47,167 bases of DNA from Campylobacterales bacterium (GCA_014859655.1 JACUTT010000014.1:1-47167), one strand, 5' to 3'; shown: positions 12,901 through 18,834, counted from the stretch's first letter. Made by a program: numbers and translations. Notes: generated by a model not told the origin, from the letters alone.

Positions 12901-13208
12901 CCGTCACGGTTTGGCGCTATAGGGCTGTCATGTATTCCAGGGTCGGCGAGGGTGGGGGAGACTTCTGTTGCTATAGCAGCAGGTGTCGGGATAAAGGCAT
13001 TGACCAGCTTGTCGCGGGTATCGCTGATGTCAAACTCAATCTGAGCATTTACAAAATTGCTCTTTATCTCTTTTTGCTGTTTTACATCAAGTTTTAAGAA
13101 CTCTTCATCGGCACTTTCTTTATCAAAAAAGTTCTGCGCTATCGTCTGCTTTTGTTCAAGAGGGAGGGACTGAAACTCTTTATCTTTAAATATATCCAGT
13201 GGTTTCAA
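903..13208 (-). CDS. Giant polyvalent protein: methyltransferase, helicase, peptidase
   Basis: A 4101-residue protein of the large polyvalent (DarB-like) class known from phages and conjugative elements; such proteins are often packaged and injected to protect incoming DNA. Visible parts in order: an N-terminal region with a Gly-rich, possibly membrane-active stretch near 370-420; an N6-adenine methyltransferase (motif I LEPAVGSGNF near 1490, catalytic SNVPF near 1549); an SF2/SNF2-type helicase (Walker A APGGGKT near 2141, DEVQ near 2315, LLTGTPTPN near 2390, motif VI RSNRGVRQG near 2713); a zinc peptidase motif HEMAH near 3087; and an LPD38-like C-terminal region with a membrane segment near 3776 (PGSDKPIKIPRPF near 3815). 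The start is TTG, with AAAGG six bases upstream. Disordered linkers separate the domains, and two carry overlapping small genes. The virion-injected role is inferred from the family. Confidence 0.85.
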   Translation of the reverse strand: MKPLDIFKDKEFQSLPLEQKQTIAQNFFDKESADEEFLKLDVKQQKEIKSNFVNAQIEFDISDTRDKLVNAFIPTPAAIATEVSPTLADPGIHDSPIAPNRDGTMPKPAPAPTPEPFSYAPDNTLVQSDDSTATRAFAFDEKTGKALSPAEQDIQIGTENAQILTGDGSEFVSKTAPSGNAMAGMVNRSNELLGNSLKFVQHFEDEAVGIDSDHNTQFFGDLANWITKDKLDKKDVHTADQVKAAFKAGGLFDVDTWLEALYFGAEQGPQSVADMGHMVLQLPAYIASRSYEMADTRAKNDGRKKATTQDIAITLPLATGSALLDKLGLKAMTSDIVTTVGKSAMDAPIKETLKIIGAAVGKGAIKETATEIVQEGGLEYVAEQAGTEKGATFDEGLERGLWGGLAGFVMGGAMSTATATGSEVTKAYTQTKKEQLRDAHIQDAYNKQMMGSGLVLNIDDAAFTSFKAEHESRIKTIQDEFANLAINHPDKAIPADAIENVTLQEQVVAEAKAEGLNVSDNNGLNAIDAGFAELEQEIGSAEPLKPKAAEPTLIELPVTVNDLGQKVTYSTNANKSRIITTEIYDGFNIEKHFSESQSGIYQKAKSIKEGKTASQSDFTLNQEGDFVPASDILVITSINGKASEIPAGQLSFVGTKEQREQIVSLLVEKETANLDRALIIDNEIKNIVNPSEAPIIEKPIIGQPEPEAKQDTARLTELQAKTEDELTIDERFELEDLQAQTSVPAQPATAAIATPVIGQPKSEARLGVTDINVGDIEAPPLKQFTMQVDIPEIDLKKGDLVQYDGSSADKFRFITPDGTKAFVKVPLSRTEDEITQKYFGISAKDFNNEVKLEAEAVVKENLTTDVTDINTAASSNIANTKPLSQRAQAIREAAEIPIGGSEDAAAEAVKQIFNQKDPDSEYKKLSANDIAAIDEQHEISRGQSFSATEYSRAYDFMPTEKKKTPGVQNGFAFEGTQNALFDMPAGEEYTVPTWAKDLVSNTTRYEDVITALTNAKNGEYSVLSTRAMDALAKAGSPHLSNEIKRYNEMSENFFDLNEIEDQEFEALTELLKTYLDGEENGTNPRDTATATTETATVSQSSKGSQDPVQEVSGTGTYTAGSQSPDAGSIPANVKIVFDVNKVYSTDGIMHEYPTKTVGKRIQKDVAKYVQQLSKALGGWEVATDKKGKVLPFMGVSDNLAPAGGSVSFKLFKPNTDIGVYVSIDIAQSEDKNGKDTYSFSDRWGSGELYRLTYRNKSNDGQNRWVKNENLTSQEFVRDIMSMVEREAATLDAKAEENKKDETRGTTARGAAADRADNTAGVPAQEQGTPDTGPVEGSDSAVRNGDQRLDGPGAPGVDQAGVSAGYEPVGGHQTAGGNNAPEQGTRTDGDAVLPKPDERHSPEAYSLEGKAPVELTKGERKKFNAAALEILKKPLEEITEADREVLRHYTGEGGLGEVNENTVNQHYTSYETVQSIYSALKQADVPMNKVLEPAVGSGNFVGFMPGAQWDVVDIDTTNVEVVKRLYPQINTFVNDTYETFQGKNYDLIVSNVPFASEQMLMREHAMTIKPAFKAIHNFYFAHSIDKAKDNGVVAFMTSTGTMEGTTTARSLRKYLMDRGDIIGAFRLPEKSQAKNAHTDTMIDIIFIQKRPAGVKSRQEATNNQFVNIANKDGQPMNEYFIAHPENLLGDTVVIEKDKMKMGREGWVVKGEPHFEKIKISYEPYKALPKAKADQSKFESMLDAVKYAKENGIEFKVADKPQMDIGENSIRYFDTLIAFTDTEAVAMFGKELRGDNAQKTLLLNRIMRLTEEGIANEDKGLMASALREIEAYKETYVKSPHNDLAYKRFMKEHRAELKLKEFMSYFDKDFNPAAVYEQQTRFKDSGKLSISADSPVIEKAVYYADADGVLSTERAYELLSAKEIETLEANRDFVRSDSNALQLDFLYYAGNVYAKLDALEILKASGEIDAAHYKEQSAKLKAITPALIPFKNITVRGNESWLPDAVKEKLVEINKGELFIIKKVFGGHGDKVEIYNRYLNKKTLAPKGKDESDAENITRTMEVGRLLNETLIPMVMNYIESQGLSEILTDGYNRHSNFYVRPEMSGRLLRELPKSFRGKAFKMQGHQLQGAEKIVYNKKGVLAFAPGGGKTITAIVAVMNLIEQGVMKKPLFVVPVNTIAQWEASVRELYPDATVYEFPKIQSGKNKGNAKEWTQLSREEKEQMAYDLANNRYDFTIIGDTMFQKFGLPSGVLSEYVDDLVEQIQSEEEAEEGGKKGKKDQISAEAKKRALKRGLKQAYGGEVEFDFAKLGFDGLIADEVQYYKNIGFAGKDAKGGLGTSIAMKYFDKEGKSLTSKEIKGGEEPYSATLGSMRSYDFRFKSKYVSQNNNGNNVILLTGTPTPNAPLELYTLLQHLDENILLEYGISTSSDFVDTFYDVESYETTDSTGAIVKRDGLAQMKNLDWMGKILDRFVDYRGFNDMPDLPRPKQVDVKHYLKLSKAGEVVFQDVQHRLLTAIEDGKKVKAGNMLPEEAEIPLVAMGAGRSASIDLRLYDVGKKGKSALDTDSLYDLIENDIAGTENNKILKTIDLVSKQYKENTNSGQIIFLDRLTVKNRDGSETSTHKEMREKILATGLFDENEVVFVNGASFVNPLTGKISNSSIKPDMLNRIMDMYNAGTIKVIIGNTSKLGVGVDLNRKTTDIYQLDIPYRPDEIEQRSNRGVRQGNENPEVRVHQFFQLGTFDKRSYQIVMNKRGFNDMYGFSDNTDLIVEDGVSKIDNSSTTDPYQAVIDLESNPFERERLRKQRVIDNSATDEINIKRLISNLELDIRTKQSSNKNYDDAIKNIDEQLSPANYPKYESIKDASERKEKLAKHIEGLKERKAKYQGNIAENETIIKGVEEKLNERKDQLAQQAADKKFITDEFTTDGKNVSITKIKAAFTVEQILKSEGATKQEIAQYMMQAAEPQAETANSYMKAPTPKQLKQIEETNHYARLSGYDEAGANYIPNYAIVGAPHRPQSDNIQIGNRTVALPPKDKPINADSLRVYLSDIIGNRLYDGKIKGRSALGVYQRKSTAIRVKNYSDIEVMAHEMAHFLDFFHNNTSKKAEGSFFRKEILKNKEEIKALSYTTEPKHVISEGFAEFVRLWLTNYNAVALVAPGMVKDFEARLAKDRKLQLKIEVLQDGMHKFYFQGPLASLRGKRGGELDSIAKKINRSQAEIGKDIRQSAIDKIHSVKRIEAAIRGDVAPDAIDSAYKTLQLVNGSASIMHTAMNIGVPTVLDNGDLSYSGKPLNEIFAPATKISVERVMLLEDFFVAKRASELKAQGRENLITAQEIEAGLALSKTYPEFETIFNEYQEFNNAMLDFYVGMKLITSDQRENFKEMNKNYVPFHRITESIMDGKVSPAKIGQRLTGGTHSLNNIMENIVNGIESNIKQALISRGKSVLYTMLEESGQGGVYATRVGAENKLVKSDLAQQAKKVAQLMMELGVTVSKDGLILSGNISSENIIDVAEIEDNLLANPSALEFWTHGHKPTSTTAYIDTAIIDGKKVYFEVHDVGLVEALTSFSGVNYNSVVQGLMSAKNIITWNITNNPLFYLTNFTRDTVSASVLSKNNFIPVMSSITGMYHFTMNTKTYKEFMASGAGYGTRSRSLGGETDVMGMLEVNRGLEIMSKVISAMESGADRFEYGTRIGEFALAKKAGKSNMQAGFEGREISTDFAIKGSNQSLTSAMATVPFMKAAINGMDKTARRIFSLNGEMKLGNAAKFRNQMGELQTQKIKFYAYGAIIAGFTLALWFNNKDDERWKKLSKDQKQMNWFLFIPGSDKPIKIPRPFDIGFAFATVPEIMADAIYTEKGEDALKDFVWGLKAMFNVGDIPGLFQPVGEHLTNEKWTGAPLVPPSLQNLDDLSDQYDTSTPILYRKFGKATGASPILTQHYVDGLLGLTAKMIEENTEKMLWDTDAWGARPFEQNVLEFITYRFRGKEQPTHTIYSEKYYKLAQKAAGVKASLTLKKKKAFLDNGKDISEYAAKEEKGAYKKVDDLMSRYNKTLTNIKNGVEFITYDKTLSKAEKEKQINAAYAARTDMFKEITGSLETELKKLEEK
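8990..9310 (-). CDS. Nested gene in +1 frame of the giant gene
   Basis: A 106-residue ORF lying wholly inside the giant gene, same strand, +1 frame. It starts MKQEELQHAVQLLTEQ and is a balanced, helical, coiled-coil-like sequence. The giant frame here is a low-complexity Ala/Gly/Asp/Pro linker, so the nested frame looks like the more protein-like reading. AGAGGAG lies 10 nt before the ATG at 9310, a strong ribosome binding site in the middle of another gene. Function unknown. No similarity could be tested. Confidence 0.6.
   Translation of the reverse strand: MKQEELQHAVQLLTEQIIQLEYQLKNKAHLTPAQSKEVTAQYETAINDLTDLVRLESIKLEYPQDMSQWADTKPLAAIMRLSKGRELMGTQYYQNLMNDIALKRIR
9791..9970 (-). CDS. Second nested gene in +1 frame of the giant gene
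   Basis: A 59-residue ORF inside the giant gene and in the same +1 frame as the nested gene at 8990-9310. It starts MEQTQETPQQQQQRLQQ, a Gln-rich helical segment, and continues with a Lys/Ala-rich helix. GGAG lies 6 nt before the ATG at 9970. An in-frame ATG at 9982 is the alternative start, but the GGAG falls inside that extension. The giant frame here is a Thr/Ala/Ser-rich linker. Function unknown. Confidence 0.5.
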   Translation of the reverse strand: MEQTQETPQQQQQRLQQFHKVAKEAKTLYKKYLERGHTPPEAKALTLEVYPQMSKSSLM

Positions 13209-13213
13209 GAGGA

Positions 13214-13235
13214 GCCTTTATTATTATATAAAGGC
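13214..13235 (-). promoter_or_regulatory. Leader hairpin covering giant-gene ribosome binding site
   Basis: On the transcribed strand GCCTTTAT and ATAAAGGC form a perfect 8-bp stem with a 6-nt loop. The only Shine-Dalgarno-like bases for the TTG start at 13208 (AAAGG) lie in the 3' arm. The stem begins a few bases after the -10 box at 13238-13243, so it would be at the very 5' end of the mRNA. It could stabilise the transcript, limit translation, or both. Confidence 0.5.
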
Positions 13236-13237
13236 TT

Positions 13238-13272
13238 ATGTTAGCAAACAAAGTGCGCTTAAGTGGGTTGTC
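13238..13272 (-). promoter_or_regulatory. Phage promoter A (giant gene)
   Basis: On the minus strand GACAACCCACTTAAGC (13272-13257), 13 nt, then TAACAT (13243-13238). It lies in the gap between the 297-aa gene and the giant gene. The same 16-bp element with the same 13-nt spacing to a TANNAT-like box occurs in three other gene-free gaps (19952-19986, 29005-29039, 38698-38732). It is read as an upstream element for a phage activator or modified polymerase. Confidence 0.65.
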
Positions 13273-13284
13273 AAAAGGGTATAG

Positions 13285-14178
13285 TTATTTCTGATAATCT
13301 TTCCATGATACGCTCTTCACAGGAGCTACCGGCTTAACCGTGATCTTCGTAGGATCGCTAAAGTCATACTTGTCACTGTTGATTGCGTATTCAAGTACTT
13401 TTTCGGCGGGTAGATTGTACCGGTTTGCTATGTCTCGCATGATTCCGAACTTCTCAAGATACAGTTTTTGATTGTCTGCATTCCAGTTCGTGAAGTCTCC
13501 ATCCACTCCCATATATGTTTTGATGGTAGATTGTAGCTCTGTAAACTTCGCACCCTCATCACCCTTCCCGGAGTTCTTATCCACTTTCTGCTGCAGCTTA
13601 AGAAGATCGCGCTGATGCTTCGTAGCTTTCTCCTGAGCCTGGAGTGCGGCAAGATCGGTGTTCTTGGTGGAGAAGTATTTGTCGATCTTCGTGATCGTAT
13701 CGCCGTCGGCTTCTTTTACGAGGACCGGGTTAGCTTCTGAGAACTCTTTAAAACTTCCGTACTGACCGTTGATAGAGAGATTAACCGCTTCGTTGTTAAA
13801 CTTGTTCTGGAAGTGCAGGTCGGCGGCGGCCATTGTCTCAGGCGTTGCACTGATCGCTTTTTTCCCGTCCGGAGTTGTAGCGCTTGCCACTTCTTTGAAG
13901 GCGTCTTTGGTAGGAGCCTCATAGGCTTTGGATAGGTACTCTTTGTCCTGCTTCTTCTGCTGCGAAGTTTCCGTGAACTCGGTGAGTTTGTTCTGTTCAT
14001 TAGAGGTCTGAAGAGCGGTGAGTGCATCTTTTGAGCGTTCTGTCTCCACCTCGCGCATACTCTTTCCAAAATCGACAAAGGCATCCCCGAAGTTTTGCGC
14101 GGCGCTTCCGGTGTCGCTTGTTGCGGCGTTCATATTGACGCGGGCTACATTCCCGCTAAAAGCATCATACCATCCCAT
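13285..14178 (-). CDS. Putative internal virion or ejection protein
   Basis: 297 residues, rich in Lys, Asp, Ala and Gln, with long predicted helices and no recognised catalytic motif. The start overlaps the portal stop (TAATG), so it is translationally coupled to the portal. In podoviruses with a P22-type portal this position commonly holds DNA-ejection or tail-base proteins, and that is the basis for the call. Promoter A follows it, separating it from the giant gene. Confidence 0.4.
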   Translation of the reverse strand: MGWYDAFSGNVARVNMNAATSDTGSAAQNFGDAFVDFGKSMREVETERSKDALTALQTSNEQNKLTEFTETSQQKKQDKEYLSKAYEAPTKDAFKEVASATTPDGKKAISATPETMAAADLHFQNKFNNEAVNLSINGQYGSFKEFSEANPVLVKEADGDTITKIDKYFSTKNTDLAALQAQEKATKHQRDLLKLQQKVDKNSGKGDEGAKFTELQSTIKTYMGVDGDFTNWNADNQKLYLEKFGIMRDIANRYNLPAEKVLEYAINSDKYDFSDPTKITVKPVAPVKSVSWKDYQK

Positions 14179-16049
14179 TAACTTATCCTCCTCATTGCAT
14201 CAAGCTGATTCTTGTCCTGCTTGGCTTTTACATTCTCTTTGGCGATCAGCGAATTGCTAAATGCTTTTTGCAGGTCTATCTGGTTTTTGTCGAGCATAGC
14301 CTTGGCGCGCGAGTTGTTCAGGTTGGTCTGCGACTGCTTGAGCATCATCTCAAGTTTCTGGACCTCCTGCTGCAGCTGTGCGTTCTGTTGATCTTGCGGT
14401 GATGCCTGGGCCTGCTCATCTCTTTGGGCTATGATGTCTCTTATCTTCTTGGCACTTGGAGAGTCGCTGTCTTTTAGGATGTCCGGGATCAGGTACTTGA
14501 CCAGTTCCGGGTCTGTGCTTTGCAGCACTTTTAAAAGCTCAACATTTTGTCTCAAACGCTCTGCACTCATGCTGTTGGACTTCGGCTTTGCAGTAAAGAT
14601 AAGATCGTATTTGCCCGTAGTGATCGTGTTCTTGGTGCGGGGCTTCATCTTGCCGCCCTCAAGCATCTCAAACTCAACGCCGCCCATCTCGTTCACGATG
14701 GCTTCGTTCATCGTGATGTAGTCCTGCACATAATCCTCATCGATGATGCTCACAACACGCTGCGTATCATAATACTGCTCGATAAGCTTGACCGTCTTTT
14801 TTATAATCTTCTTTTGCAGACTGTCACTTGAACCCATAAAACGGCTAAGCCCCACAAGGCCCGTCTGTATGCGCTGCTCCTGCCCGACCCCGCTCATGCG
14901 GTTGTTGGCGGTGCCCAGCATCTCTTTGTTGGAGTTGAGCAGTTCGCTGATCTGCTGGCGGCCGTCGATGATGATGTTGAGTATCTGCTGTATCTGAACG
15001 TTCTGCTTGATATCCTTGATGCCATCCACATTCTCGACCATAACAGTGGCATTGTCCATACTCCACTCTTCGTTGAACTGCTCGATGTCCTCGTCTATCA
15101 AGGCGCTTTTGTTGATGAGCGTCTTGTTGTTGGCCATCATGTTTTGCAGTCGAAGCTTTGCATAGTTGATATGGTCCTGTATCGGCATAACATCGCGGTA
15201 CAGGCCCCAGTATTTTATCTTGCCGGCAAAGTCCCTGTTTAAAAACTCAACCTCATATGGGAAGCCCTTGAAGATAAAAGGGGACTCTGCCTGCAGCAAG
15301 ATAGTGGTATTGCTCCAGAACACATAGTAGTATTTGTCCGAGCTGCTGGCTTTGTCCCACTTGCGGTACCAGGTGTATGCCAGAAGAACACGCTTGCGTA
15401 TGCTCTCATCCGCATAGAGATCGTCATCGACAACCTCTGAGATAAAGTTCGACGTTGAAAGCTCTTTGATCTTATCTTCAGGAAAGCCCAGACTCTCAAG
15501 ATCGTCTTTGTCCATCCAGAAACAGCGGGTAATATAGCGGGCATCGTCGTTGTAGTTTTTCCCGCGGGAAAATGGGTCGAGGTATGTTTCGCTTGAGGGA
15601 ACATGTTTTATCTCGGCGTCTTTATGCTCACGCCCGAACTCGTCAAGCTCTCCGCTGGCAGAGATACTAAGCTCTGCTATAGCAACACCCTCGATAGAGA
15701 GTTCATTATCAAGCGCGTCCACCTGCTCTTCATAGTCGCTTACCTGTGTAATGGCTTTTAGAAGCGCGTTGAGCATTTCGGCGCCTGCGCGGTCACGCTG
15801 CTGACGGCCAAAGAGGCGGATATCTATCGCGCGCTCTTTTTTAAAGCCCAGGATAGCATTGTTGTGTTTGGCGATATTATTCTCGTACTGCTCAGGCTGT
15901 CCGCGGTTGGCGAGCACGTTCTTGACAAAACTATCGAGCTGGTCGCCGTTATAGTACTCTCTTACTTTTTTACTAAAAGCCTTTGTCTTAGTAAAGTGGC
16001 GAGATGACTCTTTTAGCCATTCGATGAGTTGTAGAGTATCTTCAAACAT
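14178..16049 (-). CDS. Portal protein (P22-like)
   Basis: 623 residues. The portal dodecamer sits at one capsid vertex, is the channel for DNA and docks the terminase. The N-terminal half reads like P22-type portals (REYYNGDQ near 28, then GFKKERAIDIRLFGRQQRD near 68). The central region contains the conserved run around QEQRIQTGL. The C-terminal third is Gln-rich and coiled-coil-like, as expected for the portal barrel. Its place between small head genes and an ejection-like gene, downstream of capsid and scaffold, fits. Start ATG with AGGGA upstream. Confidence 0.75.
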   Translation of the reverse strand: MFEDTLQLIEWLKESSRHFTKTKAFSKKVREYYNGDQLDSFVKNVLANRGQPEQYENNIAKHNNAILGFKKERAIDIRLFGRQQRDRAGAEMLNALLKAITQVSDYEEQVDALDNELSIEGVAIAELSISASGELDEFGREHKDAEIKHVPSSETYLDPFSRGKNYNDDARYITRCFWMDKDDLESLGFPEDKIKELSTSNFISEVVDDDLYADESIRKRVLLAYTWYRKWDKASSSDKYYYVFWSNTTILLQAESPFIFKGFPYEVEFLNRDFAGKIKYWGLYRDVMPIQDHINYAKLRLQNMMANNKTLINKSALIDEDIEQFNEEWSMDNATVMVENVDGIKDIKQNVQIQQILNIIIDGRQQISELLNSNKEMLGTANNRMSGVGQEQRIQTGLVGLSRFMGSSDSLQKKIIKKTVKLIEQYYDTQRVVSIIDEDYVQDYITMNEAIVNEMGGVEFEMLEGGKMKPRTKNTITTGKYDLIFTAKPKSNSMSAERLRQNVELLKVLQSTDPELVKYLIPDILKDSDSPSAKKIRDIIAQRDEQAQASPQDQQNAQLQQEVQKLEMMLKQSQTNLNNSRAKAMLDKNQIDLQKAFSNSLIAKENVKAKQDKNQLDAMRRIS

Positions 16050-16059
16050 TTAAGGGTCC

Positions 16060-16338
16060 CTACGCTGTCAGCATTGAAGTGTCGGTAGAAAGGTCCAGCG
16101 TACCGTCTGCTTTTTTCTTTTTCTTCGTCATGTCAGGAGTCGGCAGAAAAGCATCGTCGTAGTTCTTTTGCGCCATGTCGGTCTTGGCATTTGCAAGAGA
16201 GTCTTTCTGCTTTTCATAATCAAGCTGCTCTTTAAGAAGCTTGTTGCGCGTCTTGTCCGTTTCGTATTTGCCCCAGGCGCTTGCGAGTGTACCGATGCCC
16301 TGGATAGAGAGTGCTGTATCTTTTGAGTCCCATGCCAT
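16060..16338 (-). CDS. Small head-region protein of unknown function
   Basis: 92 residues starting MAWDSKDTALSIQG. A short helical region with many Lys and Gln, then a KKKKK run and a polar tail. No family recognised. It lies 10 bp upstream of the portal gene and 2 bp downstream of the adaptor gene, so it belongs to the head-morphogenesis cluster. Confidence 0.6.
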   Translation of the reverse strand: MAWDSKDTALSIQGIGTLASAWGKYETDKTRNKLLKEQLDYEKQKDSLANAKTDMAQKNYDDAFLPTPDMTKKKKKADGTLDLSTDTSMLTA

Positions 16339-16340
16339 AA

Positions 16341-16934
16341 TTAGATCCTTTGATAATTTGATGTTACGTTTTTAGGTCGGGTCTTCTGTTCTGTTTTGAG
16401 CTTGTAGATCTCTTTATCATAGAGCTTGATATAGTGCGTGCTCAGTACCCGCTCTTTGGTATTGCGCGTAGGCTTCTCATGTATCTCGCTCAAGAACAAA
16501 AGGCGCAGGGCCTTATGGTAGTTCGCCGGGAGTTCTATCTCGCAGTTTGTTGTCGAGATCTCTTTTTGGTAGCGGCATACCAGGGTTGCAAAACCCTCCA
16601 CCGGAAGTGTGGTATTAATGATGATCTTCTCGCCGCTGAAGGTATAGGTCCTGTCTTTTGGCATTGCATAGAAGTTCTCGATGCTGGCAAAGGTAAAAGG
16701 GGAGGCGTCATTTTTCATCTTGAAGGAGATGTTCTTCAAGGGCAGCATGTCCAGGTAATACTCAGTAATACCCTTTTCAATCTCCAGCAGCTTGCTGGTT
16801 ATGAAAAAAGGTAGATCAAACTGCAAGGAGACATAGCACCGTTGCAGTTTGATAAGCAGCTCTTCATCTCTCCAGTGTTCGCTCTTCTCTTGCAAGTCGG
16901 CACGGGTCTGTAGGATAAAATCAACTGCTTTCAT
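16341..16934 (-). CDS. Probable head-tail adaptor protein
   Basis: 197 residues. The N-terminus (TRADLQEKSEHWRDEELLI) resembles the start of podovirus adaptor proteins (DUF6682-like), which have an Arg-Asp-Leu and a Trp-x-Asp-x-Glu-Leu-Leu pattern. Such proteins form a ring below the portal and complete the head after packaging. It lies between capsid and portal genes, as in related phages. The family assignment is by pattern only. Confidence 0.5.
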   Translation of the reverse strand: MKAVDFILQTRADLQEKSEHWRDEELLIKLQRCYVSLQFDLPFFITSKLLEIEKGITEYYLDMLPLKNISFKMKNDASPFTFASIENFYAMPKDRTYTFSGEKIIINTTLPVEGFATLVCRYQKEISTTNCEIELPANYHKALRLLFLSEIHEKPTRNTKERVLSTHYIKLYDKEIYKLKTEQKTRPKNVTSNYQRI

Positions 16935-16936
16935 GT

Positions 16937-17224
16937 TTACTCTTTGCTTCCGGAAAGTGTCTCTTTAAGCCCGGGCTTAAAGCCTTTTTTAGACTTTGCA
17001 TCAGCTGGAAGCTCTGCCTCTGCATCAGCTGAAACAACATCCTCAACCATCTCAAAGTTACCAAATCCCTTGTGAACAAGGTTAAAGGCTGTTCTCTTAT
17101 CGGTGATGACAATGTCGCCTACCTCAAGCATAGGCTTAGGGCGGGCGAGCGAGGTTGCGAACAGCGTCGGCTTCTCGCCGACGTACCGTATAGCGCTGTA
17201 CGGAGCGAAGTGTACCTTAGCCAT
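16937..17224 (-). CDS. Small structural-cluster protein
   Basis: 95 residues starting MAKVHFAPYSAIRYVGEKP, with a predicted beta-rich N-terminal half and an acidic then Lys-rich tail. It contains the run KRTAFNLVHKG. No family recognised. It is 2 bp from the adaptor gene and 8 bp from the decoration-like gene. Confidence 0.6.
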   Translation of the reverse strand: MAKVHFAPYSAIRYVGEKPTLFATSLARPKPMLEVGDIVITDKRTAFNLVHKGFGNFEMVEDVVSADAEAELPADAKSKKGFKPGLKETLSGSKE

Positions 17225-17232
17225 AGGAGGGC

Positions 17233-17619
17233 CTAGTACTCTTGCTTAGATACAGGAAGCTTGCAATACGAGACGGTAACAGTTGCCGAGCCGGTAGCGC
17301 TTGCAGTACCTAGCAGGTCACATACGATAGCCATAGGCTGGACCGCTGTGAACTGGCGGTTGTTAAACGCGATGCCTTTGATCGCATTGGCAGCCGTAGC
17401 AGGCACGAAGCGTACAAGATCGCCCTCGATGCCGACGCTGATCGTATTGTCTACGTTGGCAAAAGCCTCGTCTACTGTTACGTTTACATCCGTTACACGG
17501 AAGCCTTCGACAATACCCATGAAGTCATAGGTCTTGCCAACATCGGCACTGGTTACTACAAAAGAGATAGTACCAGTGTCGCGGATTTCACGATTTTTTC
17601 TTTTAACTGTAATAGCCAT
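17233..17619 (-). CDS. Putative capsid decoration protein
   Basis: 128 residues, almost entirely Val/Thr/Ala-rich beta segments (VTDVNVTVDEAF, SATGSATVTVSYC) with no catalytic motif. It sits directly downstream of the capsid gene with a 10-bp gap. A small beta protein here in a podovirus is most often a head decoration or cement protein; this is inference from size and position. Confidence 0.45.
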   Translation of the reverse strand: MAITVKRKNREIRDTGTISFVVTSADVGKTYDFMGIVEGFRVTDVNVTVDEAFANVDNTISVGIEGDLVRFVPATAANAIKGIAFNNRQFTAVQPMAIVCDLLGTASATGSATVTVSYCKLPVSKQEY

Positions 17620-17629
17620 AACTTATCTC

Positions 17630-18790
17630 CTAAAGACCAGTTGATGCAACTACGGCGATAACACCGTAATCTTTGTTGTCGAAGATACTATCTGCAAGTA
17701 TCCCATCGTTTGCGCTTGCCACATACTTAGTTTTTGCCAAACCATACACACGGTCAATACCGGCGTTCATACGGCGAGGGTCAGACTTGTCTACCCAGTC
17801 ATAATACGCGACACCTTCGTCTACAACAACGTGACATGCACCTGCGCCGCAAAGAAGATTGATCTCAGTTTCCTGATTGGCAATACCGCCTTTGTAGATA
17901 CTAAGGTCGCTTGTCTTGACGTTTCCAAAACCGACAAACTTGGAGCTTGATGTCAAAACACCCGACTGGCGAGCAGTGTCTGTCTTAACGTCTAGCAAAA
18001 GAACGCCATCCCAGAAACCAAGAGCACCGCTGAAGATCGGGTTAGTCTTACCGCGTTCAAGAGCATCATGGCGAGCTGCTTCCCAGTTTGCATCATTCTT
18101 GATATTGCGCGCAGTATTGGTTCCCACGAACATTACAAAGTACTCAACCTCTTCGTAGTAGCCCATGTTCTCGCTCTGCGTAGTACGCACAGGGATAAGT
18201 GGTGGGACGGAGTTGCCAAGTGCATCAAGTCCAAGAAGTGCGCGGCGCTTTGCCTCTTCAACGTCAGTCGTTGTGAGCACGTTGGCTGTTATCAGGTTGG
18301 CAGGAGTCGCGTCAGTATGGTGACCGCAGACAACGATGTTGGTACAGTCGGCACTCATGGCAGAAAAGAAGATCTTGTCGAACTTCATTGTTCCCCAGTT
18401 TGAAAGGGAGTTCTTTGCACGAGACTTGAAGCTGTCCGCGTTGCGCTGGTTTACGATGCTCTGTGTAGAAGGAACCGCATGCTGGAAACGGTCGATCTTG
18501 ACAAACTGCTTGATGTTCTTAAGCTCTTCGCCTGATGCTGAAAAATCAACATTTCCGACCGCGCCACTTTCGATAAGCGCATCTTCCATCTCGATACCGA
18601 CAACGCTGCCCATCTCACATGTCTTGAGAACAGTTTTGATGATACTTGTCGTATCCATCTCACTTGTTGCAATAAAAGGTTTTACCTTCGACTTTTTAGT
18701 AACCTCACGGGTTACTGCCTTGCTATACGAAATCTTTGTATCAGCATCAGATAAAAAATCTTGTGCTGACAATCCACCAAAAACAGCCAT
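17630..18790 (-). CDS. Major capsid protein, N4-gp56 family type
   Basis: 386 residues. The segment NWEAARHDALERGKTNPIF followed by GALGFWDGVLLLD is the signature of the N4-gp56 (DUF4043) capsid family, an HK97-fold shell protein. It lies in the usual order after scaffold and before adaptor and portal. The 144-bp leader between it and the previous gene carries a very long hairpin (18835-18926). Confidence 0.8.
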   Translation of the reverse strand: MAVFGGLSAQDFLSDADTKISYSKAVTREVTKKSKVKPFIATSEMDTTSIIKTVLKTCEMGSVVGIEMEDALIESGAVGNVDFSASGEELKNIKQFVKIDRFQHAVPSTQSIVNQRNADSFKSRAKNSLSNWGTMKFDKIFFSAMSADCTNIVVCGHHTDATPANLITANVLTTTDVEEAKRRALLGLDALGNSVPPLIPVRTTQSENMGYYEEVEYFVMFVGTNTARNIKNDANWEAARHDALERGKTNPIFSGALGFWDGVLLLDVKTDTARQSGVLTSSSKFVGFGNVKTSDLSIYKGGIANQETEINLLCGAGACHVVVDEGVAYYDWVDKSDPRRMNAGIDRVYGLAKTKYVASANDGILADSIFDNKDYGVIAVVASTGL

Positions 18791-18812
18791 TTGTTTTCCT
18801 TGTTTTTATGTA

Positions 18813-18827
18813 ATGTCTTGAAAGACA
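18813..18827 (-). promoter_or_regulatory. Small palindrome in capsid-gene leader
   Basis: TGTCTT, two bases, AAGACA at 18814-18827 form a perfect 6-bp inverted repeat in the capsid-gene leader, between the large hairpin and the start codon. It could be an operator or a weak RNA hairpin. Confidence 0.3.
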
Positions 18828-18834
18828 CTCTTAT

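Noticed and set aside
12282-13097. 271-residue plus-strand ORF opposite the giant gene
   Set aside because: Cys-rich antisense shadow with no ribosome binding site; the opposite frame is a plausible polyvalent N-terminus.
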